A stretch of DNA of 26,882 nt from Bacillota bacterium (GTDB lineage Bacteria; Bacillota; Clostridia; Christensenellales; Borkfalkiaceae), in contig QAKE01000007.1 in assembly GCA_003343995.1 (NCBI GenBank), positions 1 to 26,882 of the forward strand, given 5' to 3'. The notes under the pieces are model-generated. The model saw only the letters and a program-made list of their open reading frames with translations. It did not search any database and was not told the DNA's origin. Of this stretch, positions 17,876 to 24,709 are shown in pieces (position 1 is the stretch's first letter; each line of letters begins with the position of its first letter). The position numbers were made by a program, and so were the translations under genes.

Positions 17876-18803
17876 ACTCCACTCTCTCCCCCTCAAATTT
17901 CTTCTGCACCAAGGTCACAAGCAAGGTGACCACAAAGAGCACCATCGAGATCGCGCAGGCGTAGCCGAACTCGCTCTTTCCCTTAAAGGCCGTCTCGTAA
18001 AGCTTCAGGACCACGGAATCCGTCTCGAATTTGGGCACATACATCATCTCGCCGATCAACTGCATGGGAGCGATCACCTTGAATCCGTCGATCATGGACA
18101 AGACCACGTTCAAAAAGACCACGGGCTGCAGCAGAGGCAGAATGATGTAGCGAAGCTGTTTGAATTTGGAATCCGTCTCCAGGCTGGCGGCCTCCCGGTA
18201 CGACTCCGGGATCCCCTTGATGCCGATGTAAAACAACAGCATTTTCATGGGAAAGCCGAAGAAGAAAGGGATGATCATCATGGACAGCAGCGCGATCGAG
18301 GGATCCTGCAGCCATTTGATCGGCTCGTCGATCCAATGGAGCCCCAATAAAATGGTGTTCATGATCCCGGTGTTTGCCGAACTGAACACCAGAATCTGCA
18401 TGCTGGCTCCGACAACGGCCGAGACCAGACTGGGCCAGTAGAGCAGCGCCAGGAAAAACCGCTCCAGTTTCGGCTTGTTCATATTGGTCAGCAAAAAGGC
18501 CATCAGCAGTCCGAAAAAGTTGTTGCCGATCAGCATGACCACGCTCCAGATCAGTGTGTTCAGAAAACTTCTCAGAACTTCCTGATCCTGGAACATCCTG
18601 ACATAATTGTCCATCCAGATCCAGTTCACCTCTGGCGCAAGCGACCAGTCCGTAAAACTGACAAAGATCGTCTGAAGGAAGGGGTAAACGAAGAATATCC
18701 CCCACCAGATCAACGGCACCCCGATGATCAGGTAGGAATTGACATCTTCTCGATGACGGCGGTAAAAGGACCGCAGCCGTCCGGGGCTTTCTGTTTTTTT
18801 CAT
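17868..18803 (-). CDS. Sugar ABC transporter permease, MalF type (CUT1)
   Basis: This 311-residue permease has about six membrane spans, starting near residue 24 after a basic N-terminus. The EAA motif lies at 203-222 (REAASLETDSKFKQLRYIIL). AGAGGT upstream of ATG 18803 serves as ribosome site. The gene begins 30 bases after the binding-protein stop and ends 8 bases inside the MalG-type gene, an arrangement that favours equal amounts of the two subunits. Together they form the channel of a CUT1 carbohydrate importer. Confidence 0.93.
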   Translation of the reverse strand: MKKTESPGRLRSFYRRHREDVNSYLIIGVPLIWWGIFFVYPFLQTIFVSFTDWSLAPEVNWIWMDNYVRMFQDQEVLRSFLNTLIWSVVMLIGNNFFGLLMAFLLTNMNKPKLERFFLALLYWPSLVSAVVGASMQILVFSSANTGIMNTILLGLHWIDEPIKWLQDPSIALLSMMIIPFFFGFPMKMLLFYIGIKGIPESYREAASLETDSKFKQLRYIILPLLQPVVFLNVVLSMIDGFKVIAPMQLIGEMMYVPKFETDSVVLKLYETAFKGKSEFGYACAISMVLFVVTLLVTLVQKKFEGERVEYE

Positions 18804-18833
18804 AACAGACCTCTGCGAAGCATCCGGATGCCC

Positions 18834-20171
18834 TTACTGATGATAGTAATCGAGATTTTCGTTGATATTCTTGTTCAGAGTCGAAGCAATATAATCGATA
18901 TCCCTTGCCAGCGAAGTCGAATCAAACAACATGTTGAAGGCGCTTTTCAGATTGCTTTCAATCTGTTCCCATGCCGGCGTAGTGGGACGCGGTACGGCCT
19001 TTGTAATGGCAGTCAGAAAATAGCTGCAGTTCGGATTCTCGTCCCAATAGGGGTCCTCCAAACCGGCTTTCAGAGTCGGAAGCACGCTGAAATCCTTGCA
19101 GTAGGCCATCTGGAATTCCACGTTTGTCGCCAGATATTCGGCCACGTCCGCCGCTTTTTCCTGGGTCAGCGTCAGTTTTTCCGCCTCCTCACCCGTCGCA
19201 TACTGGGCACGGTTGACGACGCCGATGCTGTAGAGCCCCAGCGTGGAGGCAGCCTCTACGTTCGGGTCGATGGAGAAGACCGGAGCGGCGCGCAGATCCA
19301 GTTTGGCGTCTTTGATGTCCAGTTTGGAAATGTTCCAGATCCCCATTTCCAGCATACCCGAATTCCCGTTGTAAGCTTCGGCCTCGGAATAGGTCGTCGC
19401 GTCGAAATAGCCCGCCTTCCAGAGATCCTGTATTTTTTTCAGCGTGTCCTTGCAGGCTGCGGATTCGGCGTCTCCAGACTGCAGATCTTCACTTAGAAGG
19501 GAAGCACCATTCCGGTAAAACCAGCTCAGCACATTGAAGGACGACCAGCTGGATTCATAGTTTTTGAAGACCGGGAACTCGAACACCCGGACGCTTTTGT
19601 CACTTTCGGCCAGAGTCTTCAGTTTAGCGCAGGCGTCCAGAAACTCCTCATAGTTTTCCGGAGCCTTGCTGATGCCCGCGCGATCGAACAGCACCTGATT
19701 GTAGAACAGCACCGACGTGTTGGCGTCAAAAGGCAGGGCGTAAATCCCCTCTCCGCTCTTGTTGGCGCCCCAGGCATTTTCAATAAACAAACTTTCGGTG
19801 TCTTCGTCCAAACTGTCCGTCAGATCAACCAGGTTATTGGAATAGGCCAACTGCTGCACATAGACATGGTCAATTTTGACGATGTCCGGCATACTTTTGG
19901 CGTTTTTCCCCAACAGAGTGGTCTTCAGCGTGTCGAAGTAATCCGCCGCGGGCATGTCCATGATGTTGTAGGACAGTTCCGGATCCACTTCGGTCTTGTA
20001 ACGCTCCAACGCGTCGGACAAAGCGTTTTTCGAATAAATGAATCCCTGCGGCCACCAAATCACCACGGTGTCGGGCGACTGAGGATCTCCCTGCGGCGCA
20101 CCGCCGCAGGCGGTCAGCATCGTGCACAGAGACAGCATCAGGGCAATTGCCAGCAAAACCAGTTTCTTCAT
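18834..20171 (-). CDS. Sugar-binding lipoprotein of the ABC importer
   Basis: This 445-residue extracellular solute-binding protein family 1 member is the capture subunit for the two permeases downstream. The signal sequence ends at lipobox LTAC (Cys22), followed by a GGAPQGDP linker. The mature protein begins with VVIWWPQG, a common first strand of CUT1 binding proteins. Aromatic residues are plentiful and suit sugar stacking. GGGAGGA precedes ATG 20171 at good spacing. It is the first gene of the operon read from the promoter at 20423-20451. Ligand specificity cannot be read from the sequence. Confidence 0.92.
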   Translation of the reverse strand: MKKLVLLAIALMLSLCTMLTACGGAPQGDPQSPDTVVIWWPQGFIYSKNALSDALERYKTEVDPELSYNIMDMPAADYFDTLKTTLLGKNAKSMPDIVKIDHVYVQQLAYSNNLVDLTDSLDEDTESLFIENAWGANKSGEGIYALPFDANTSVLFYNQVLFDRAGISKAPENYEEFLDACAKLKTLAESDKSVRVFEFPVFKNYESSWSSFNVLSWFYRNGASLLSEDLQSGDAESAACKDTLKKIQDLWKAGYFDATTYSEAEAYNGNSGMLEMGIWNISKLDIKDAKLDLRAAPVFSIDPNVEAASTLGLYSIGVVNRAQYATGEEAEKLTLTQEKAADVAEYLATNVEFQMAYCKDFSVLPTLKAGLEDPYWDENPNCSYFLTAITKAVPRPTTPAWEQIESNLKSAFNMLFDSTSLARDIDYIASTLNKNINENLDYYHQ

Positions 20172-20257
20172 ATTTTCCTCCCGGTTCTAAAATTTCAGGC
20201 ATTCCATTAAAATATACTTTTTGGGAAGCCAGAATTTCCAATTTTATTGTTATGTTG

Positions 20258-20290
20258 GAAGCTATTTTTTCTAAAATAGCTTCTTTTTTT
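20258..20290 (+). terminator. Intrinsic terminator pointing away from the operon, in its leader
   Basis: An 11-bp perfect stem (GAAGCTATTTT at 20258-20268, complement at 20273-20283) with loop TTCT is followed by seven T (20284-20290) on the plus strand. No plus-strand gene lies upstream for over 11 kb, so it would stop only antisense RNA. On the operon's own strand it is a hairpin without a T-tract, about 130 bases downstream of the predicted start. Confidence 0.7.
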
Positions 20291-20296
20291 ATACTC

Positions 20297-20338
20297 TTTT
20301 ATTCTTTCGGAAAAGAATACTTTTTCGAAAGAATAAAA
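20297..20338. repeat. Long imperfect palindrome in the ABC operon leader
   Basis: The 19-base arms 20297-20315 and 20320-20338 are complementary except for one position, where RNA would form a G-U pair in one orientation. The loop is AATA. It lies at about +78 to +119 of the predicted operon transcript and could be an operator or an RNA hairpin. Confidence 0.65.
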
Positions 20339-20354
20339 TGTCTTCTTCTTGAAC

Positions 20355-20366
20355 CTTTTGCAAAAG
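20355..20366. promoter_or_regulatory. Short perfect palindrome, possible operator
   Basis: CTTTTGCAAAAG is a perfect 12-bp palindrome at about +50 to +61 of the predicted ABC operon transcript. Its symmetry suits a LacI-type dimer such as the regulator encoded in the locus. No second copy was found elsewhere in the locus, so the assignment is weak. Confidence 0.25.
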
Positions 20367-20422
20367 CCGATTTCATCAATCTGCTTATAAAAAAGAACTC
20401 AGAAAACCGATTCGCTGACTAT

Positions 20423-20451
20423 ATTATAGCAACTTTTATCCCCATTGTCAA
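20423..20451 (-). promoter_or_regulatory. Consensus sigma-A promoter of the ABC/GxGYxYP operon
   Basis: On the minus strand TTGACA (20451-20446), a 17-base spacer and TATAAT (20428-20423) match the consensus at all twelve positions. The start is predicted near 20416, which gives a 5' leader of about 245 nt before the binding-protein gene. A promoter this strong suggests control by repression or in the leader. Confidence 0.85.
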
Positions 20452-20477
20452 TACCTTTTGGAAATTTTTTTTCACAA

Positions 20478-20657
20478 TTACTGTGTTACATCCGGGGTGT
20501 GCTTGCACCTCTCTTGCGTCAAAGACAAAATTCCCGCAGTAAAAAGCACTGTCTTCGAAAATAAGTATCCACAAGCAAAGCACATGGCATTACAGTTTCG
20601 GGCAAAGCCCGAAGCCAGAATAAAACTGGACACGATCATTACTAATTTTCTCTTCAT
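20478..20657 (-). CDS. Candidate small membrane or secreted protein, 59 residues
   Basis: A short frame begins at ATG 20657 with GAAGGAG (20664-20670) six bases upstream and ends at TAA 20478. A plausible promoter lies at 20712-20740. The product starts MKRKLVMIVSSFILASGFA, a basic end followed by a hydrophobic stretch, like a signal peptide or membrane anchor. Residues 22-30 contain three cysteines (CNAMCFACG), and a second hydrophobic stretch follows at about 36-46, with a fourth Cys at 51. I do not recognise a family. It lacks the Gln-Pro pattern of AgrD-type autoinducers, and no AgrB is nearby. It ends 27 bases before the -35 box of the ABC operon promoter. It may instead be a chance frame; its best support is the promoter, ribosome site and signal-like start together. 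Confidence 0.4.
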   Translation of the reverse strand: MKRKLVMIVSSFILASGFARNCNAMCFACGYLFSKTVLFTAGILSLTQERCKHTPDVTQ

Positions 20658-20711
20658 TCGCTTCTCCTTCGGGAAACAGAGGTCTTCCTCTTCCCAAACA
20701 AACTTATCCTT

Positions 20712-20740
20712 ATTATAATCGTTTCAGCGCAAATAGTAAA
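20712..20740 (-). promoter_or_regulatory. Putative promoter of the 59-codon gene
   Basis: TTTACT (20740-20735), 17 bases, TATAAT (20717-20712) on the minus strand. The -10 is perfect and the -35 matches four of six. The predicted leader is about 48 nt long. The region is very AT-rich, which raises the chance of a fortuitous match. Confidence 0.5.
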
Positions 20741-21083
20741 TAAAAAAAATTATTCCAAATATATAAAAACTTACTGTATTTTTTATGGAATCACTATTAT
20801 GACGGTATTTCTCATTCGATTTTTAATTCTGACTATTTCCCCGAATATCGTTCCTGGAGATAGGCTCGGAGCACAATTCGCCTTCCTTGCGATACTTCCC
20901 GGTTGAGAACTTCGTCACCAACATTTCCATTTTCAGATACACCTCCGAATTTGATTTTGCGCGCAAAAGTGATGGCATTTGCATAAGACAAATTCCTATG
21001 CTTTTCAGCTTTGATTTTTTTGCAGCAAAATGTGCGCTGGCCAAGACCGAGCATATCCACGACAGCATGAAGGCTTTGCAAAG
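20741..21083. other. AT-rich intergenic region without a supported gene
   Basis: Two overlapping minus-strand frames (about 20823-21104) and one plus-strand frame (20887-21087) are open. None has a convincing ribosome site or a recognisable product, and the minus-strand ones begin inside the promoter of the XRE gene. It could hold gene remnants. An imperfect ATTCCA...TGGAAT inverted repeat lies near 20752-20793. Confidence 0.4.
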
Positions 21084-21112
21084 TTGATTTTCGCAACAAA
21101 ACATGCTATAAT
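21084..21112 (+). promoter_or_regulatory. Promoter of the XRE-hsdM pair
   Basis: TTGATT (21084-21089), a 17-base spacer and TATAAT (21107-21112), with TG at 21104-21105 giving an extended -10. The predicted leader is about 25 nt and contains GAGGTGA (21133-21139) before ATG 21144. Confidence 0.8.
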
Positions 21113-21143
21113 AGTTACAACAAGCTTACAATGAGGTGACTTT

Positions 21144-21341
21144 ATGGAATTTAAGGATCAAATCAAATATGCCAGAGAAACGGTCCACATGAGTCAACAG
21201 GAATTTGCCGCTGCCATAGGCGTTGCCCACTCTTCGCTGAACCGTTGGGAACTGGGCGTCCGAAAGCCTACTTATGCGCTTCAGCGTAAATTTTACGATT
21301 ATTGCAAAAACAACGGAATTACACTTGAGGATAAAGACTGA
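21144..21341 (+). CDS. Small XRE-family DNA-binding regulator
   Basis: This 65-residue protein is little more than one Cro/C1-type helix-turn-helix: MSQQEFAAAIGVAHSSLNRW at about 16-35, then the WE-GVRKPTY pattern common to this family. Its stop overlaps the start of hsdM by one base (TGATG), so the two are co-translated. Such small regulators often control restriction-modification genes by binding their own promoter, and that is the inferred role here. Confidence 0.88.
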   Translation: MEFKDQIKYARETVHMSQQEFAAAIGVAHSSLNRWELGVRKPTYALQRKFYDYCKNNGITLEDKD

Positions 21342-22583
21342 TGGCGATCAACGAACTTCAAAAGCAAACAAATACAAACATCCAGGAAAAAGCCAACCTG
21401 ATCTGGGAGATCGCGACGCACCTGGTCGGCTTCTACAAACCGCATGAGTACGGCAAAGTGATCCTGCCCATGACGGTGTTAAAGCGTTTTGACGACGCTC
21501 TGGCGGCAACAAAGGAAAAAGTTCTTGCTGCCGATCAAACGCTGAAAGAACAGAAATATGAAGGTGCCATCCGCGACGGCGCGCTTTGCCGCACTTCGGG
21601 ATATTCTTTTTACAATACGAGCAAATTTGACTTTGCCCGTCTTCTCGCCGATCCCGACAACATCCAGGTCAATTTTGAGGATTATTTGCAGGGATATTCG
21701 GATAACGTCAAAGATATTCTTTCCAACTTCAAGTTCGACGACGAAGTGAAGAATATGGTCAAAGGCAACGTTCTTTACGTCGTGATACAGGAGTTCAATT
21801 CCAAAAAAGCGGATATGTCTCCCGATAAGATCACTTCTATGGATATGGGTTACATATTTGAGGAACTGATCCGGAAGTTTTCCGAAAGCTACAACGAAGA
21901 AGCCGGCGCGCACTTCACCAGCCGGGACATCATCTATCTGATGACCGAACTTCTCATTGCGCCCGAAAAAGAGGAGATCAGACAAAACGGCTGCTTTAAG
22001 ACGGCTTATGACATGGCGATGGGCACGAGCCAGATGCTCGGCTGCCTGACGGAGCGCATACAGGAGATCACCCACGAAGCCGATCTTAAATGCTTCGGAC
22101 AGGAGTTTAATCCCGAAACCTACGCCATCGCCAAAGCCGACATGCTCATCAAGGGCGGCAACGCAAGCGGCATGGAGTTCGGTGACACCCTCTCCAACGA
22201 CGCTTTTTCCGGATATGAATTTGACTATATCATTTCCAACCCGCCCTTCGGCATCGATTGGAAGCGCGAAAAGGACGCCGTGGAACGGGAGGCGAAACTC
22301 GGCTATGACGGCAGATTCGGGCCGGGACTTCCGAGCATTTCCGACGGGCAGATGCTGTTCATGCTCAACGGCGTGAAAAAGCTCAAAGAAGGCACCGGCA
22401 GAATGGCCATCATCCAGAACGGTTCCTCCCTGTTCACGGGCGACGCGGGCAGCGGCCCCTCGGAGATCCGCCGCTATCTCATTACGAGCGATCTCGTCGA
22501 GGCGATCGTGCAGCTCCCCACCGATCTGTTTTACAACACGGGCATTGCGACGTATATCTGGCTCATCTCCAAGGGCAAAGCGG
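21341..22583 (+). CDS. hsdM: Type I restriction-modification methyltransferase subunit (HsdM), C-terminally truncated
   Basis: The N-terminal helical HsdM domain (about 10-150) and the adenine methyltransferase domain are clear. The catalytic motif IV NPPF is at 300-303, the AHFTSRDIIYLM stretch is at 190-201, and a SAM-binding region reads DMAMGTSQM (224-232) where many HsdM proteins have DPACGTGGM. The family sequence is recognisable up to IWLISKGK (residues 406-413). From there the frame stays open to 23575, but the translated sequence is the antisense of a chloride channel gene and is not HsdM. The C-terminal part that contacts the specificity subunit is therefore missing, and no hsdS or hsdR follows. 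It is either a broken gene or an assembly artefact; as it stands it should not give a working R-M system. Confidence 0.85.
22571..22583. other. Breakpoint joining two truncated genes tail to tail
   Basis: Both family-like reading frames end within this 13-base segment (AAGGGCAAAGCGG). It reads K-G-K-A in hsdM and the complementary strand reads R-F-A-L in the ClC gene. Both readings are plausible for their families, so the segment looks like short shared homology at a join. Confidence 0.75.
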
Positions 22584-23509
22584 ACGACCAACACCAGGGC
22601 CAGAAACCCCGCCGCCAGCTCGCCGGCCGACAGGGACATCACCAGCTCCTTTCCGGTCCCCGTTCCCTCGATCAGAAAGAGCCCGCACAGGCCGGCCAGC
22701 GCAAAGGGCAGGGCCAGCTTGAGCCAACGCAGGGACTTGCCCGCCCCGCGGTACCACAGCAGCGCCCGGCAAAAGAGCAGCCCTCCGGCCCCGGACAGCA
22801 GCCCCACGGCCGCGGCCAGGCCGACCGAGGACCAGGACAGCCCGGCCATCTGAAAGCCGGGAAAACAGACCTCCCCGCCGATCAGCAGCACCCGGCAGCC
22901 CACCGCGGTGATCACGGCCGAAAAGGAGACCGCGAACAGGTCAGGCGAAAACCGCCGGTGGGCGTCCTCGAAGGCGAACACCAGGCCGGAGAGTGGGGCG
23001 TTGAAGGCGGTGGCAAGGCCGGCGCAGGCCCCGCCCGTCATCTGGTAGCGCTGTTCGAAGCGCCGGCGGCGGAGCAGTTTTGCCGTGCCCTTGCCGCAGC
23101 AGGCCCCGATCTGCAGGGAGGGTCCCTCCGACCCCACGGCCAGCCCGCAGAAGATGGCGATCAGGCTGCCGAAGGCGGTGCCCAGCAGGGTGCGCAGCCA
23201 CTTGAACCGCAGCACGCCCCGGGCCGCGCCCTCGGTCTGCGGGATGCCGCTCCCCCGGCTCATGGGCGAAAGCCGGGTGATCCCCAGCACCCCGAAAAAG
23301 CCGGCCGCCAGCGCCAACGGCAGCAGGGCGATCCAGGCCGGATTTTCCCGCAGCCAGCCGTAAATTCGGGCGGACTTCTCCCCCAGAAATTCCACGGCGG
23401 CGGTGTAGGCCGAGACCGTCAGCCCCGCAAAGAGCCCGGTCAGCACGCCCACCCCCACCAGGGAGAGCCAGCCCTTGGGATGAAGTTTTCTGGCAGTCTG
23501 TCTTTCCAT
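22571..23509 (-). CDS. ClC-family chloride channel/antiporter, C-terminally truncated
   Basis: About 313 residues match a ClC membrane protein, with many hydrophobic segments. GSGIPQ (86-91) and GSEGPS (126-131) are the first two anion-selectivity motifs, and Glu128 is the gating glutamate. The third motif (GxFxP) and the tyrosine helix, which normally follow the LALVLVVRFAL stretch at the cut point, are absent. The open frame continues to 21479, but that part is the reverse complement of hsdM. ATG 23509 has AAGGAGG upstream. A protein cut here would lack half the ion pathway, so it is probably inactive. The substrate would be chloride or fluoride/other anions; the family member cannot be settled. 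Confidence 0.82.
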
Positions 23510-23536
23510 GCTTCATTCCCTCCTTCCTTCGGGCGG

Positions 23537-23573
23537 AAAAAAGAGCGGGAAACAGCTTTCGCGCTCCCGCTCT
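23537..23573 (-). terminator. Intrinsic terminator after the aldolase-rhaB operon
   Basis: A 9-bp perfect stem (AGAGCGGGA at 23542-23550, complement at 23565-23573) with a 14-base loop is followed on the minus strand by TTTTTT (23542-23537). It lies 18 bases past the aldolase stop and separates it from the ClC gene. Confidence 0.85.
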
Positions 23574-23590
23574 GACAGAAGAACTTTTCC

Positions 23591-24631
23591 TTACTTGCTC
23601 ACGGTGCGGCGGAACTTTTCGGCCTCCCAGTGATTGATGAAGTCCACGTCCTCCCCGCCCATGACCGAGATGGGCAGGTTGCGCCGGCGGAGCTGGTCGA
23701 CCACGAAGAGATAGGCGCACAACGTCTCCTCCAGGGTGGTCGCCTCCTTTTCGGTGGTGCGGTAGAACACCCGCTCGCCCTTGACTTCCATCTTGGAGGG
23801 GTCGTTGCGGAGGGTGTTGTTCAGGTAGACCAGCTGATCGGGATAGAGGGGGATGCGGTCCAGCTCCACCAGGTTGATGGGGCTGTGCTTCAGATAGGCA
23901 GCGGGCTGGGCGGAGGCGGAAACAAAGCCCTCCCCCTCCTTTTTCAGGGCCACCTTGCCGAAGTCCTTTTCGGTCAGCCCGAAGTGGGCCATGATGCGGT
24001 CGTTGACCTCGGCCTGCAGCTGCTTGGCCCGCCCGGGGTCGTCGTCGTGCACCACCAGGCCGTGGTTCTGCATGAAGATGACCGAAGGCTCCTCCCCGTG
24101 GTCGGCCCGGTAGGAGCGGATGCGCTCGGCCATTTTCAGGGTCAGGGTAAAGCCGGGCTTGATGTAGGGCAGCCAGATGACGCCGAAATCGGCGTCGGCG
24201 AAGATCTCCCGGGCCAGCTCCTCCCCCTTCGAAGTGCAGCAGAGCAGGTTGGCGTAGACCGCATGGGTGTGGATGACGTATTTTTTGAGCAGGGAGTGGA
24301 AGCCCACCTCCACGCTGGGCCGCAGGGCCGGAAGGCCGGGCAGCTGATCGACGGCCTCCTGGGCCACCTTGGCGCTTTCGGCCTCGAAATCCTTGTCTTC
24401 CGCGGGGTCCACGGTGCTGTAGTAGTTCAAAAGCTTTGGATAGTCCACCGTCACAAAGCCGGTTGTCGGGGTGATGTCGGTCAGGCGGTAGCCCGAGGCC
24501 TTGATGGCCATCAGGCGGCCGTCCAGCTTGACGCTGGTGTTGCCCCCTCCGCCCTGGGTGTAGTCGGGGCGGTTGCCGGCAAAGTCGGAGATATCCTGCA
24601 AAATTTTGAGTTCGTCGGTGTAGTCCATCAT
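23591..24631 (-). CDS. Class II aldolase, probable rhamnulose-1-phosphate aldolase
   Basis: This 346-residue protein has the class II aldolase/adducin fold. QGGGGNTSVK (about 26-35) is the substrate-phosphate loop. The expected zinc ligands and base are visible: SVEVGFH with Glu108, HTH at 121-123 and QNHG with His190. Located directly after rhamnulokinase, it most likely splits L-rhamnulose-1-phosphate into dihydroxyacetone phosphate and L-lactaldehyde. It is longer than enterobacterial RhaD (about 270 residues) and resembles the aldolase half of bifunctional RhaE-type enzymes, without the dehydrogenase half. Two adjacent ATG codons (24631, 24628) follow AGAGGA; the first has the better spacing. 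Another ketose-phosphate substrate is possible. Confidence 0.82.
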   Translation of the reverse strand: MMDYTDELKILQDISDFAGNRPDYTQGGGGNTSVKLDGRLMAIKASGYRLTDITPTTGFVTVDYPKLLNYYSTVDPAEDKDFEAESAKVAQEAVDQLPGLPALRPSVEVGFHSLLKKYVIHTHAVYANLLCCTSKGEELAREIFADADFGVIWLPYIKPGFTLTLKMAERIRSYRADHGEEPSVIFMQNHGLVVHDDDPGRAKQLQAEVNDRIMAHFGLTEKDFGKVALKKEGEGFVSASAQPAAYLKHSPINLVELDRIPLYPDQLVYLNNTLRNDPSKMEVKGERVFYRTTEKEATTLEETLCAYLFVVDQLRRRNLPISVMGGEDVDFINHWEAEKFRRTVSK

Positions 24632-24709
24632 CAAATTCCTCTCTTTCTGGATTTTCGGCCGCGGGCCGTGATTCCCCTCTCCCTCTTCATGCCCGGTGCG
24701 GGCGGACGC

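Noticed and set aside
20172..20416. Metabolite riboswitch in the ABC operon leader
   Set aside because: I could not identify any known aptamer core, and the terminator there is on the opposite strand, so it cannot act as the expression platform.
20478..20657. Possible AgrD-type cyclic autoinducer peptide
   Set aside because: The hydrophobic start and Cys are suggestive, but the Cys-x4-Gln-Pro-type core and acidic tail are missing and no AgrB protease gene is nearby.
20823..21104. Two minus-strand frames of 88-93 codons in the intergenic region
   Set aside because: They start inside the XRE promoter, lack a ribosome site and show no recognisable family; a gene remnant cannot be excluded.
21479..22570. 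C-terminal extension of the ClC frame
   Set aside because: It is the reverse complement of hsdM, and the hydrophobic channel pattern stops at the junction.
22584..23575. C-terminal extension of the HsdM frame
   Set aside because: It is the reverse complement of the ClC gene and has no HsdM similarity, so it is treated as an open-frame accident past the junction.
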